Assembly: GCA_003427395.1 (NCBI GenBank)
Contig: BFEA01000582.1
Coordinates: 916,433-945,592, forward strand
DNA from: Chara braunii
Lineage: Eukaryota > Streptophyta > Charophyceae > Charales > Characeae
Direction of reading: 5' to 3'
DNA length: 29,160 nucleotides
Shown: in pieces, positions 12,111 to 21,459 of the stretch
Layout: each line of letters opens with the position of its first letter
Numbering within the stretch: position 1 is the stretch's first letter
Made by a program: the position numbers and the translations under genes
The notes under the pieces: generated by a model
What the model was told of the DNA's origin: nothing
Seen by the model: the letters and a program-made list of their open reading frames with translations, nothing else
Databases searched by the model: none

Positions 12111-12660
12111 CTGAATTCCCTTTACTTAGTTTGCACAGCAAAGGTAAGACACACAAGAAATAGTGCACTCCTTGTCCCATTCCAGCACAGACATCGGTGC
12201 AAAGGAAGAGATACGGAAAAGGAAAGTATAAAGATGAAAATGAGATGGGGTGCTACTTGCAGTTCCCTGCCTCCAGAGTCCCGCCTCGACTCCGGCAGAG
12301 ATCCCGCAATCGGTGGCGTAACCCCCACAAGGCCTTGACGCAGTCCCGTGGGTTGCAATCCCACCTTCTGCCTTCCTCTCCCGAACCAAGGATTAGATTG
12401 AGAGGAAGAAAGGCAGAAGAAGAAAGTTTAGTCTCTTGACATCCAAGGGAGTTTCAGTCAGACTAGAATGGAGAGGGCCTTGATGCCTTCTTATCCTGAG
12501 GGCGCTGGAATGGCTGCCAGCCGCAATAAAGTCCTCGGGCTCAGACCTCGGTACGCCTGCCATTTTCCCTTTCTGCTCCCATTACATCCAAGGTAGAATC
12601 CCCCTGGAGGTCAATGATGCAGTACCCCCACGCCACATCTTGGCCTCCCCGTACCGATAT
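12111..12660. other. No gene seen; T-arm-like hairpin at 12348-12364
   Basis: GTGGGTTGCAATCCCAC forms a 5-bp stem with a 7-base loop like a tRNA T arm, with GGCAGAG upstream able to pair with TTCTGCC downstream. D and anticodon arms cannot be folded, so this is at most a remnant of a tRNA-derived repeat. Confidence 0.3.
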
Positions 12661-12662
12661 CG

Positions 12663-12892
12663 ACCGCACTGATCACCCTGAACAGTAACCAAACCCCCAT
12701 CGGTTAACTCTTGGCCACTTAGCGGTGATCTGTCGACCAAGCCTGCCTCTGACATTTGCTGTTTAAGTCCGTTATCCACCGTGCTGATCACCTTGAACAG
12801 TAGGCAAACCCCCATCGGTCAGCTCTTGGCCACTTAGTAGTGATCTGTCGGCCAAGCCTGCCTCTTACATTTGCTGTTTAAGTTCGTTTCTC
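12663..12892. repeat. Tandem duplication, period 115 bp
   Basis: GATCACC.TGAACAGTA at 12671 recurs at 12786. Each copy continues CAAACCCCCATCGGT, CTCTTGGCCACTTAG, GTGATCTGTCG and CATTTGCTGTTTAAGT. The array runs directly into the gypsy integrase tail and probably comes from that element. Confidence 0.9.
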
Positions 12893-13195
12893 AGGTATGC
12901 TACTTGAGCCTGCCGCTGGCTGTACCCCCTTATATCAGGACCTATCCGGTCTTCCATGCCTCAATTTTGCTGCCTTTCACTCCTGCTGATGCATTTCTTG
13001 ATAGGCCACCGCAGTTTGGACTTCATATCCCTGGAAAGGGTTATGAAGTTGAGAATAGAGGATCAGTTGGGCACAGGCTCCGACTGCAAATACCTTGTGA
13101 AGTTCTGCTTCCAACCTCACACAGAGGACCGTTGGTTTACAAGGAAGGAACTTCTCAAGTCTGCAAATTCAGTGCAGTTCTACGAGGCTGAATAG
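12889..13195 (+). pseudogene. Ty3/gypsy integrase C-terminus and chromodomain, frameshifted
   Basis: The first frame reads CYLSLPLAVPPYIRTYPVFH then ASILLPFTPADAF, matching the integrase tail of gypsy elements (L-P-x-x-x-x-x-x-P-V-F-H-x-S-x-L-x-P-F). It continues GLHIPGKGYEVEN, then a frame change near 13045-13065 leads to RIEDQLGTGSDCKYLVKFCF, then QPHTEDRWFTRKELLKSANS and VQFYEAE with a stop at 13193-13195. This second part resembles a chromodomain (aromatic Y-L-V-[KR]-[FW], then a W-x-x-x-x-x-L box and a C-terminal helix), as in chromoviruses. The stop right after the helix fits the natural end of pol. The single frameshift makes it a relic. Upstream integrase core was not found, because the sequence before it is a 115-bp tandem duplication. 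Confidence 0.8.
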
Positions 13196-13422
13196 AAAGG
13201 GCGATTGCTCAGGCGGTCTCCCCGTCGACACTCCTAGCCCAGGGTCCTCGCTCCCCGGGAGGGTCGGAATGCAAGCGATTCGTAGGATGTACACTCAGTT
13301 TGTTTGCTGTTCCCCTTATCTGAGCCCTGCCGGACTTCATCCCGTGATCTACAGTTTGTATGTGTCACTCAGTAGCTTTGAGTCCTTCTGGGCTTGACCC
13401 GTGAACCTGTCGCAAGTAGTCT
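13196..13422. other. Sequence after the gypsy chromodomain stop
   Basis: Non-coding stretch following the end of pol. By position it could be the start of a 3' LTR, but no second LTR is present to confirm it. Confidence 0.3.
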
Positions 13423-13866
13423 CTATTTGGCAGTCTTAGGCCATTCATGCTTGCTGTTTTGTCCTTTTCTGGTCTTCTGGAAACTGGTAGGCCTGTAGGT
13501 CCCCCTTGTTTGTGTGGTAGTCTTGGGTTTGCTTGGTCTAGGTTCCCATCTAGATGCAGATAGGCAGATCTTGAATGTTTGGCCGTAGATGTGTGCTGTT
13601 TGGACGGTCAGATGGGTTTGTAGGTGACTGCTGTGTTGTGGGTCTAGGGAAGTCGGGTAGAAGTAGGCAGAGGCCGGCAAGTCTGAGGTTCTTTTCTCCT
13701 TTTTTTCTGGAAGTGGTGATGGGAGTACGTGAGTGACACTATTTCCAGCGCTCAATCTTCTTCCTCGTCGAAGGGGGAACTTGGGCAGCCATAGCTGGGG
13801 CGCCCTGCTGCTTGAGGAGGCAGCACCTGTAGTAGGTCTTCCTGGTGCTGATGCCACTGCCATCAC
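13423..13866 (-). pseudogene. Unknown ORF, copy 1 (uninterrupted)
   Basis: A minus-strand reading of 147 codons: it begins MMAVASAPGRPTTGAASSSS, continues RAPQLWLPKFPLRRGRRLSA, and later contains LPASAYFYPTSLDPQHSSHL. I do not recognise the family. It is Ser/Pro/Arg rich and low in complexity. The same reading exists in a second copy (15930-14142) broken by the solo-LTR-like element. The + strand upstream (13863-13914) also encodes part of the copy-2 N-terminal portion (a minus-strand NKLLDEQQ), so copy 1 is truncated at its 5' side by the tandem duplication. Repetition and truncation suggest part of an older repeat rather than a working gene, but the function is unknown. Confidence 0.4.
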
Positions 13867-14300
13867 GCTGCTGTTTGTGGGGGTTGAAGCTGCTGTTCAT
13901 CAAGCAGCTTGTTTGTGTCCTAGTCTTGGGTTCCCTTGGTCTAGGTTCCCATCTAGATGCAGATAGGCAGATCTTCTGGAAACTGGTAGGCCTGTAGGTC
14001 TCCCTTGTTTGTGTCCTAGTCTTGGGTTCCCTTGTCTAGGTTCCCATCTAGATGCGGATAGGCAGATCTTGACTGTTTGGCCGTAGATGTGTGCTGTTGG
14101 GACAGTCAGATAGGTTTGTAGGTGACTTCTGTGTTGTAGGTCTAGGGAAGTCTGGTAGAAGTAGGCAGAGGCCGACAAGTCTGAGGTTCTTTTATCCTGT
14201 TTTCTGGAAATGGTGACGGGAGTACGTGAGCGGCACTATCTCCAGCGCTCAATCTTCTTCCTCTTCGAAGGGGGAACTTGGGCAGCCATATCTGGGGCGC
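13478..14300. repeat. Tandem segmental duplication
   Basis: The block beginning TTCTGGAAACTGGTAGGCCT at about 13478 recurs at about 13975. It includes GTTCCCATCTAGATGCAGAT, then GGCCGTAGATGTGTGCTGTT and GTGACACTATTTCCAGCGCT. A partial third start (TAGTCTTGGGTTCCCTTGGT to GGCAGATCTT, 13920-13975) lies between the copies. The remainder of the second copy (CCTGCTGCTTGAGGAGGCAG onward) is displaced to 15517-15630 by the solo-LTR-like insertion. Confidence 0.88.
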
Positions 14301-14641
14301 TGTCGCATACGGTAAAGGTGCAGACCAGAACAAGAACTGACCTCTCTCACATAGTACAAGATAGCGCAGCGGAAGGCTAATATACCAATGATCCGAACAA
14401 TCAATGTTGCAATGCAGACCAAACATACATCATCATCATTCCATGGAGTGAAGGGGCCTGGCGGTCACACAGGAAGAATGAGCCAGTCCCCAACCATACA
14501 CAGATGAAGAAGAGGGGAAGATGGGAATGTCGTCAACACCAAGTCTTCGGTACAGGTCCCAAATAATCCCTCGTCCAATGTCTCAATCCCAATGTGGAGT
14601 CCGGATCCAAATGTCGTCAAGTCCCAAAGACTAGTCACCAA

Positions 14642-14663
14642 TCTCTCTCTCTCTCTCTCTCTC
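14642..14663. repeat. (CT)n microsatellite
   Basis: Eleven CT units inside the solo-LTR-like element; a second broken CT tract lies at 14742-14766. Confidence 0.95.
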
Positions 14664-15236
14664 CCGTAGTCCGCAGATACTGAGAAGTTAGGTAGCGAGA
14701 GGGTGAGGGAGAGATGGTGGACTTGGAAGAGGAGGAAGAAGAGCTCTCTCGCTCTCTCTCTCTCTCAGTCCGGTACTAACCTGTGAAGGTGGAGCCTTGT
14801 TGCAGGTACATCGAAGACGAAGCTGGAGCTATGGCGCCACAGGTAAGTCTCCCTGGCCGCCGCCAACCATCTCTCCCTCTCCAACACTACTCTAGCTCCT
14901 ATTAGCCCCCAACGCTGAAGACTACTGCTAACGCTACTACTACAACCGCAGCGCTCCTCCAGAGTGCTGCTGCCGAAGCCTGAAGACTACCTCCTGCCTC
15001 CTGCACGTGAAGTGCCTGGGAAGTCCCTATGAACTACCTGCAGCCTGCAGGGCGGGCCAGTCTTATATAGTGTTGGCCCGTCCAGGAGGCTGCTCTTGCC
15101 AATGCCAAAACGTGCCAGACCCTGACATTGAAGTTCAAACAAAGGTTGTCTTGAAAACTGGCCCAAAATGGCCTGTGCTAAGACCCTGGTCTGGCGCCTG
15201 AGTTTCAGGGCAGGTCGACTTTATGAGGGCCTGCAA

Positions 15237-15479
15237 ATGGCCTTCGTTTTCAGGCTTTCAGGCTGAAACGACACAGGGCCTGTAGGCCCTTGCTTTCAGG
15301 CTGAAACCACACAGGGACTGTAGGCCCTCGTTTTCAGGCTTTTAGGCTGAAAACGACACAGGGCCTGTAGACCCTTGTTTTCAGGTTTTCAGGCTGAAAC
15401 CACACAGGGCCTGTAGGCCCTCGTTTTCAGGCTTTTAGGCTGAAAACCACACAGGGCCTGTAGGGCCCTTATTTTCCGT
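15237..15479. repeat. 46-bp minisatellite of nested inverted repeats
   Basis: There are about five units of 39-47 bases, each with CGTTTTCAGGCTTT.AGGCTG followed by AAA.C.ACACAGGGCCTGTA. Each unit contains two palindromes: one pairs TTTTCAGGCTT with AGGCTGAAAA, and the other is AGGGCCTGTAGGCCCT across the unit junction. The array sits at the right end of the solo-LTR-like element. Confidence 0.9.
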
Positions 15480-15930
15480 CTGGTCAGGCCCTGCATGCGC
15501 AGTATGCCACAGGTGCCCTGCTGCTTGAGGAGGCAGCACCTCTAGTAGGTCTTCCTGGTGCTGATACCACTGCCATCACGCTGCTGTTTGTGGGGGTTGA
15601 AGGACGCTGCTGTTCATCAAGCGGCTTGTTGCAGGTTGCTGCAATATAAGGGCAGCCATCATCTTCTTCATCGAGGTTCACCACCTTCTTCATGGTGGTT
15701 TGCGGCGCTGTGACTTGATATCTGGGGATGCTGTTTTCAACAGTGGGGTACCATTGGAGGCTGGGGGTTGTAGGGAGAAGGGTAAGTTTCACTGAACTTC
15801 GTTGAAGTGTATTGTTGGGGGTTAATTGGAGGTGGAGCAGATTTCGCGGTTGAGATTCTTGTAGTTGTTCAGTCGACAGGAGGAGAGCAGGGGGTGTAAT
15901 AAATAATTGATTGAAACATTTTTCTCTCAA

Positions 15931-17108
<1,178 letters not shown>

Positions 17109-17169
<61 letters not shown>
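17109..17169. repeat. (GA)n microsatellite
   Basis: About 30 GA units, ending some 180 bases before the first Argonaute exon. Confidence 0.97.
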
Positions 17170-17170
<1 letters not shown>

Positions 17171-17262
17171 ACTTTGGCCCACCCATTTGCACACAGCCAG
17201 TTTGCACTTTGTCGCACCACACCTGTTTGCACTTTGCCACACAGCCTGTTTGCACTTTGCAC
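17170..17262. repeat. Short repeats of a TTTGCACTTTG motif
   Basis: GTTTGCACTTTG occurs three times (near 17200, 17226 and 17249), spaced about 24 bases apart with CACAC linkers: a small local array just upstream of the first Argonaute exon. Confidence 0.75.
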
Positions 17263-17352
17263 GCCATTTCACGCCCGGTGCACTGTTCCATCTGACTAAT
17301 GGCAACTATTGTATTTTTGACTCTTTTACCCTTGGAATTGGGGGTTGTGCAG

Positions 17353-17549
17353 GTGGCTTTCATGCCTGATATTCCCAGTGGTGGGGGATTACCCAGGAAA
17401 CTAATGGAAGAGTTCCGGAAGAAGTTCTTGGGGAGCTATGCTCCCCTCACCATCGTCTTTGATGGAGCGAAGAATCTCTACTCTATCCAGGAGTTGAGAG
17501 CCCCAATGTCTGAGGTCATCAGTTTCGGGGAAGATGGCCGGCCGCCCAA
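17353..17549 (+). CDS. AGO: Argonaute, internal exon (N domain)
   Basis: The exon encodes about 65 residues resembling the Argonaute N domain. It has VAFMPDIPSGGG, a basic helix RKLMEEFRKKF, the family landmark FDGAKNLYSIQEL (compare YDGRKSLYTAGPL in plant AGO1-type proteins), then SEVISFGEDGRPPK. Argonautes bind small RNAs and silence complementary transcripts; the N domain helps duplex unwinding. The acceptor is the AG at 17351-17352 after a weak pyrimidine tract, and the exon starts in phase 0. The donor is GTAAGT from 17550, leaving AA (phase 2); reading on gives TAA at once, which supports this donor. The next exon supplies the G to complete AAG. The start is internal, so no initiator is expected, and I found no upstream exon. 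The match is by eye but has several landmarks. The exact 5' boundary is less certain than the donor. Confidence 0.85.
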
Positions 17550-17974
17550 GTAAGTAAAAAGACAACGTTAAAAAGCGTGAACCTGGGTGTGTCTAAAAGC
17601 AAGTTGGGCTTTTGAAACATGAACGTTGTAGCACAGGGGTTTAGTGCTGAATCATTGGTGGACCTCGTCCATAGGCAGGTATTATACCAGTCACCACGGA
17701 AGACAGTTAAACAGCAGAGCTTGGTACGTACCTCATGGATCAACTGAACACATGTAACCAGATGCGTTGTCAAGTAGCAGCGATTGTGTACCAAAACGAG
17801 TCTCGCGGCTACTACTGCCACCTCCACTTGTGGCTTAACACCAGGCAGGAGGGGCGGAGGCACCAGTAGGATGCTCTTATTCGGACCTCAGGGCCCAACT
17901 CCTGGTGCTATAATATTTGTGTGACAAAGACTCTTTTTGTTCAAGCTTGCTGGTGATAAGCAACCGGACTGACA

Positions 17975-18345
17975 CACTCCCCAGAATAGATGGGCCTGTG
18001 TGTGTATGACCGCACTGACGTCAAGCACACTGCTCAGACAGCACCAGGACCAACTCAATGCGTCCAAAATTCTCCAAATGCCAGTTTGGTTGCACAAAGT
18101 TCCTGTGCTTGGGTCATGAGATCTCAGATGGTGGACGGAGGCCAGAAGATGCGTTGGGGCATAAGAGATTGGCCTAGACGTCAGAATGTCTCTGAGGTAA
18201 GATCTTTCCTGCGACTGTCAGGATACTACGGACAGTTTGCACAGACGTTCAGTTATATAGCTAGCCTCTTAACTTACTTCACTATTCTTGAGACCCTTTG
18301 TGAATGGGGTTAGAACTCTGAGTGAGCCTTCAAGCAAGTGGATAC
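17975..18345 (+). pseudogene. Ty3/gypsy reverse transcriptase fragment, broken
   Basis: Decayed pol fragment in the first Argonaute intron. It is spread over three frames. One frame gives VYDRTDVKHTA, another LRQHQDQLNASK, a third KFSKCQFGCTKFLCLGHEIS followed by DGGRRPED. The first frame then resumes with IRDWPRRQNVSEVRSFLRLS and GYYGQFAQTFSYIASLLTYF. These follow the order of the end of gypsy reverse transcriptase: K-C-x-F-x-x-x-x-x-x-[FY]-L-G-H-x-[IV]-S, then W-P-x-P-x-[ST]-V-x-E-[VL]-R-S-F-L-G-L-x-[GN]-Y-Y-R-x-F-[VI]-x-x-F-S. The catalytic Y-x-D-D is not present in readable form. After EWG at 18300-18313 there is a stop, and a short readable EAFKQV-like trace follows. It is non-functional, and I could not join it to the other pol fragments. 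Confidence 0.85.
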
Positions 18346-18470
18346 TGCTGGCGACGCCTGTGACTGGATGCAAGTTGTGCAACATTGTACCTGTGACTGG
18401 ATGCAGGGTGGGCCGCTCGGCTCGGCTTCTGATGGTTGACTGCCTTTTGCAAAATGTCGACTTTGCCAAC

Positions 18471-18493
<23 letters not shown>
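18471..18493 (-). repeat. Poly(A) tail of the U6 retrocopy
   Basis: There are 23 consecutive T on the + strand, directly abutting the 3' end of the U6 copy. On the U6 sense strand this is an A tail, replacing the U-run expected at a genuine Pol III U6 terminator. Confidence 0.85.
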
Positions 18494-18501
<8 letters not shown>

Positions 18502-18591
18502 CCACTTCTCGATTTAGGCATGTCATCCTTGCGCAGGGGCCATGCTGATCTTCTCTGTATCATTCCAATTTTAAAGGATGTCTTGAAGGAC
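18494..18591 (-). pseudogene. U6: U6 snRNA retropseudogene
   Basis: Read on the minus strand from 18591, the sequence is a near full-length U6 spliceosomal RNA. It has a 5' end GTCCTTCAAGACATCC, then AAAATTGGAATGATACAGAG with the ACAGAGA box, then GATCAGCATGG with the AGC triad. CCCCTGCGCAAGGATGAC follows, and the plant-type 3' end is TCGAGAAGTGGTCCAAATT. Differences from the usual plant U6 as I recall it include GATCAGC for GATTAGC, ACATGC for ACACGC, and a damaged 5' stem. The normal Pol III T-run is missing at the 3' end. Instead there is a run of 23 A on the RNA-sense strand (18471-18493), the mark of LINE-type reverse transcription of a polyadenylated template. Flanks share GACT.TGC, a possible decayed target-site duplication. 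It lies antisense within the first large Argonaute intron. Confidence 0.93.
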
Positions 18592-18888
18592 TGACTGTGC
18601 GTAGTTTCGTTTTTCTTTGTGGTCAGATTTTTTGATGAAATCAGGGATATAGATTTTATGCTGACCTCTTTGAAAAGACCATTAGGAGTGCCAGGAGCGC
18701 AGCCTGGCCGGAAAGCGTTGGGGATATGCACGCGTTTCAACTGAGAACTGTGCATACAGAGATGTAATGTTTATCTGCTGAAAATGCGAGGCCTGGTGGC
18801 GTGGGCAGGGTAGGAGCCCGACTGGTGCGCACGACGAGGCGCTACACGGCTTCTCTCCTTGGGTTGATGATGGCCTGAATATGGTGGC

Positions 18889-19244
18889 GTGTGGTTACTA
18901 GTCAGACCTTGTTTTGCGGGCAATGCTTTATGCACGGTCACTTGGACTGGGATGGTAGGTGTTTGTCGAAAGAGGAGACTGATTGGGAGCTCCATGAGCG
19001 AGAATTCAGGCGAACGCTGGATCCGATTCTTCAATCAGATGTGTTGGCGGATGCATGGCGGCTGCTGGAAGCTAGAGTGGATCCGCAGATCCGTAGGGAG
19101 ATCAAGCAGACCGGAATTCAAGAGGGAGACAGCAGGAGCAGGGAGCAGTACCAGAGCCAGAAATGGCAGCGGGGTAGGAGGCCAGAAGGGAATGGTACCG
19201 GCAGGAGGAATCGGGATGTGATCCGATGCAGACAGATGAGCTGA
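18889..19244 (+). CDS. Unrecognised ORF with zinc-knuckle-like motif
   Basis: An open frame of 117 codons (from 18891) begins MVTSQTLFCGQCFMHGHLDW. The Cys/His pattern is C-x2-C-x4-H-x6-C, two residues longer in the last loop than the retroelement zinc knuckle C-x2-C-x4-H-x4-C. The preceding TLFC and the following acidic/basic stretch (EETDWELHEREFRRTLDPIL, later REIKQTGIQEGDSRSREQYQ) would suit a LINE ORF1 or gag-like nucleic-acid-binding protein. No RT or endonuclease reading follows, only purine-rich sequence. It may equally be a chance reading in purine-rich DNA, so the coding status is doubtful. Confidence 0.3.
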
Positions 19245-19476
19245 GCTGGTTGTTTGGTGGACTATAGGAAGCGCAAAGCAAGCGAGGAGGGAGGGGAGCG
19301 GCCTGGACAGCGGGCAGCAAGGGAGAGAGATGGTGGGCACGGGTAGGGATGCTGATAAGGGGAAAGGAGAGGTGGTGGAGAGCAACGATGAAGCTGCAGG
19401 GGAGGACTGGCAAAGGATGGAGGGGCGATGTAGGGAAGGGGGGGGGGGGGGGGGGAAAAGTTGGGGGGGGAAAGGT

Positions 19477-19562
<86 letters not shown>

Positions 19563-21060
19563 AACGTTTGAGGGCGAAAGTTTGGCCCTCGAATGGATGG
19601 GGGTTGATCGGGGAAAAAAGGGGAGGTTGGGAGAGAGTGCGGGAATGGTTGGAACTCAGGCGGTCATTAGCCTGGGGAGTAATGGGCCGACACACCTGCC
19701 GAAGGCGGGGTCGGATGGAGGGGACGAAAGGGACAATGAGGAGAGGTGCGACCCTCGGGGTCAGGAGCGGGACGGGGCAGAGCAAGAACTGCCAGTACGG
19801 GGGTCTGCAGGAGACAGGGGGGGAGGTAATGGAAGGTAAGCGAGTTGAAGGAGGAGAGAGTAAAAGGACGGGGAAGGGCAGAGAATGTTTGCGGTGGGGA
19901 CAGATGGGCTGGGCTCGCAGAAGTTGGTGAGGAATGGAGGACGGTAGAGGTAGGTAATTTGGCGGGAGATAGGCAGGGCTGGGAGGGTGATTGGGACGAA
20001 GCACAGATGGAGGATGGGATTGGTCTGGCGGATGGGTTATTGGGGGCGAGAGGCACGTGGCGAATGTCAGAAGGGGGGGGGAGAGGGGGGGGGGGGGGGA
20101 ACGGAAGGACAAGTAGAAGGCAAGGTGTGGACTGAAGGAGGGGATGACCAGGCTGGGCGTCATCCTCCGAAGGCAGCAGGTGTGGCAGCATCTGAACAGA
20201 TAGAAAGAGCAGTGCAGATGGGAGTAGTGGATAGTCGAAAAGACGAACAACCTCCAGAAGTGGTGAGGCAGGGTGCAGGGCAGGGCTCAGGATTGGTAAG
20301 AGGGAGGGTGACGGGGTTGGAACAGATGCTGAAGGCCTCACTAACGCTAATAGAAGCGGTTCTGGCCCGACCAGGGACGGGGGGGGCAGCGAAGAGGAGG
20401 AATCAATGATGCAGGACCCCCCCCCGGGCGACGGTGGGGGTGGACCAGAGCCTGGACCGTGAGAAAAGGGGAAGGTAATCAGGGAGTTCGAGGAGAATGA
20501 AGAGTGTTACTACAGGCCCACCTAAGGGACGGCAGCTTGGGACAGATGAGCTAACCCCGTCCAGTGCCTCGACATCACAGGAGTCGACCTGGGCTAATAA
20601 GGTTTACCAGAAAAAGCCCGAGTGGGAGGCAGTCTCGGGGTGGGCAAGGGAAAGGGAGCGGACTCCACCAACAGGGCAGGGTGGAGCGAAGCTATGCGGA
20701 CGTTAGCAGGGAGAGGATGCAGTCTCCAAAGGCGCGGAAAGGAAAGCGAGGTGACCCAGTGGGGGGGAGGGAACGGGAACAGTCCCCACGGACTGGGAGG
20801 CAGGCACCTACATAGGAGCGGGAATCCAGGTACTGGCTCCGAAGTGCGAAGACCCTGCATCACGGCCGCGGACGCAGAGAGCATGGAGGAGGAAGGGGGT
20901 ATGGAGGTTGAGTGCTCGGTTGAGGAAGGGGGGATGGGCTCCCCGGTTGGGGGAGAGGGGCCAGGGGGTGTAGATGAAGGAAAGCAGAGTGAGGATGGGC
21001 TGGGAAAAGGAGATGAAGGCGGGGTGGCAGTCCTCTCTGACTGAGCAGGGGGGGAAGTAT
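19245..21060. repeat. Purine-rich low-complexity region
   Basis: The + strand is dominated by GGA, GAG and GGGG words for about 1.8 kb. All + frames give Gly/Glu/Arg-rich readings and the complement gives Pro/Ser/Leu-rich ones, with no stable frame. A stretch at 20497-20640 (TSQESTWANKVYQKKPEW) looks more protein-like but cannot be assigned. Together with the zinc-knuckle-like ORF upstream, this may be the decayed ORF1 region of a non-LTR retrotransposon. That is an inference. Confidence 0.5.
19477..19560. repeat. 84-base G homopolymer
   Basis: An unbroken run of G from 19477 to 19560. Shorter G runs precede it at 19438-19455 (18 G) and 19463-19470, separated by A/T-containing interruptions. 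It is strongly G-quadruplex capable. A homopolymer of this length is also a place where the assembled length is unreliable. Confidence 0.95.
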
Positions 21061-21459
21061 GCGTAGTCCTGGAGGGTTATGCGGGCCAATCGATCGGGGG
21101 ATGATGGATAGCGAGCAGGAGTCTTGGGGTAGCAGTACCAAGAAAGAATGGGTGCGAGGGTGCAGGGTAGGTTGGGGGCGGAGGACGAGGGGGGTGAATC
21201 TGGGCCCCCGACCTCCTCTTGATCCTCACTCCCCTGCAAATTCCTACTATCGTCGCACGAGCCGTGTGCTTCTTGCTCCTCTTCTCTCTCCACTTCACTA
21301 CCTCCCTCCCTTCCCTTAGTACCCCGGGCCCGGCCTACATACCCCTGATCATCGCGCGTCGGTGATGCACATACCCAGTGTTCATCAAGAAGGGCTCCAG
21401 TAGAATACATTCCAGCATCACTGGGGGGTAACATTCTGCGTTGTTGCATTCTATGTATC

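Larger units (their letters stand above)
14301..15511. mobile_element. Solo-LTR-like insertion, 1211 bp
   Basis: The element starts TGTCGCATAC and ends GTATGCCACA, so the ends are imperfect inverted repeats (9 of 10) with the TG...CA termini of LTRs. It is flanked by GGCGC (14296-14300) and GGTGC (15512-15516), a 5-bp target-site duplication with one change. The empty site can be seen: the duplicate host sequence near 13796-13806 reads GGGGCGCCCTGCTG without the insert. Inside are short (CT)n tracts, a TTATATAG box near 15063, and a 46-bp minisatellite at the right end. No protease, polymerase or transposase reading was seen. Size, ends and duplication fit a solo LTR. A non-autonomous element with short inverted termini is the alternative. 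Confidence 0.8.
14142..15930 (-). pseudogene. Unknown ORF, copy 2, split by an insertion
   Basis: Two pieces of the same unknown minus-strand reading. The upstream piece (15930-15512) begins MREKCFNQLF and includes KKVVNLDEEDDGCPYIAATC, then NKPLDEQQRPSTPTNSSVMA and SAPGRPTRGAASSSSRAP. The downstream piece (14300-14142) starts QIWLPKFPLRRGRRLSAG. Copy 1 has the two joined without interruption, so the 1211-bp element inserted between the codons for Pro and Gln. After about 14190 the frame shifts relative to copy 1. No family recognised. Confidence 0.5.

Noticed and set aside
12294-12372. Possible tRNA gene with a T-arm-like hairpin and pairing ends
   Set aside because: No D arm or anticodon arm can be formed, the length is too great, and the loop is TTGCAAT rather than TTCGA.T. 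At most a SINE remnant.
14804-14847. Apparent small exon CAG|GTACATCG...ATGGCGCCACAG|GTAAGT
   Set aside because: Good splice-like signals and an ATG, but it lies inside the solo-LTR-like element and encodes only a few residues with no link to a gene.
18494-18591. Functional U6 snRNA gene
   Set aside because: No T-run terminator, substitutions in conserved parts and an A tail. I also saw no upstream plant snRNA promoter element (USE) or TATA box in the right place beyond 18591, though I did not examine this exhaustively.
19102-20250. Longest open frame of the window, minus strand, proline-rich, 382 codons
   Set aside because: It is the complement of the purine-rich block, includes the C84 tract as polyproline, and has no domain. 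Open frames exist in several frames of both strands here, so length is not evidence of coding.
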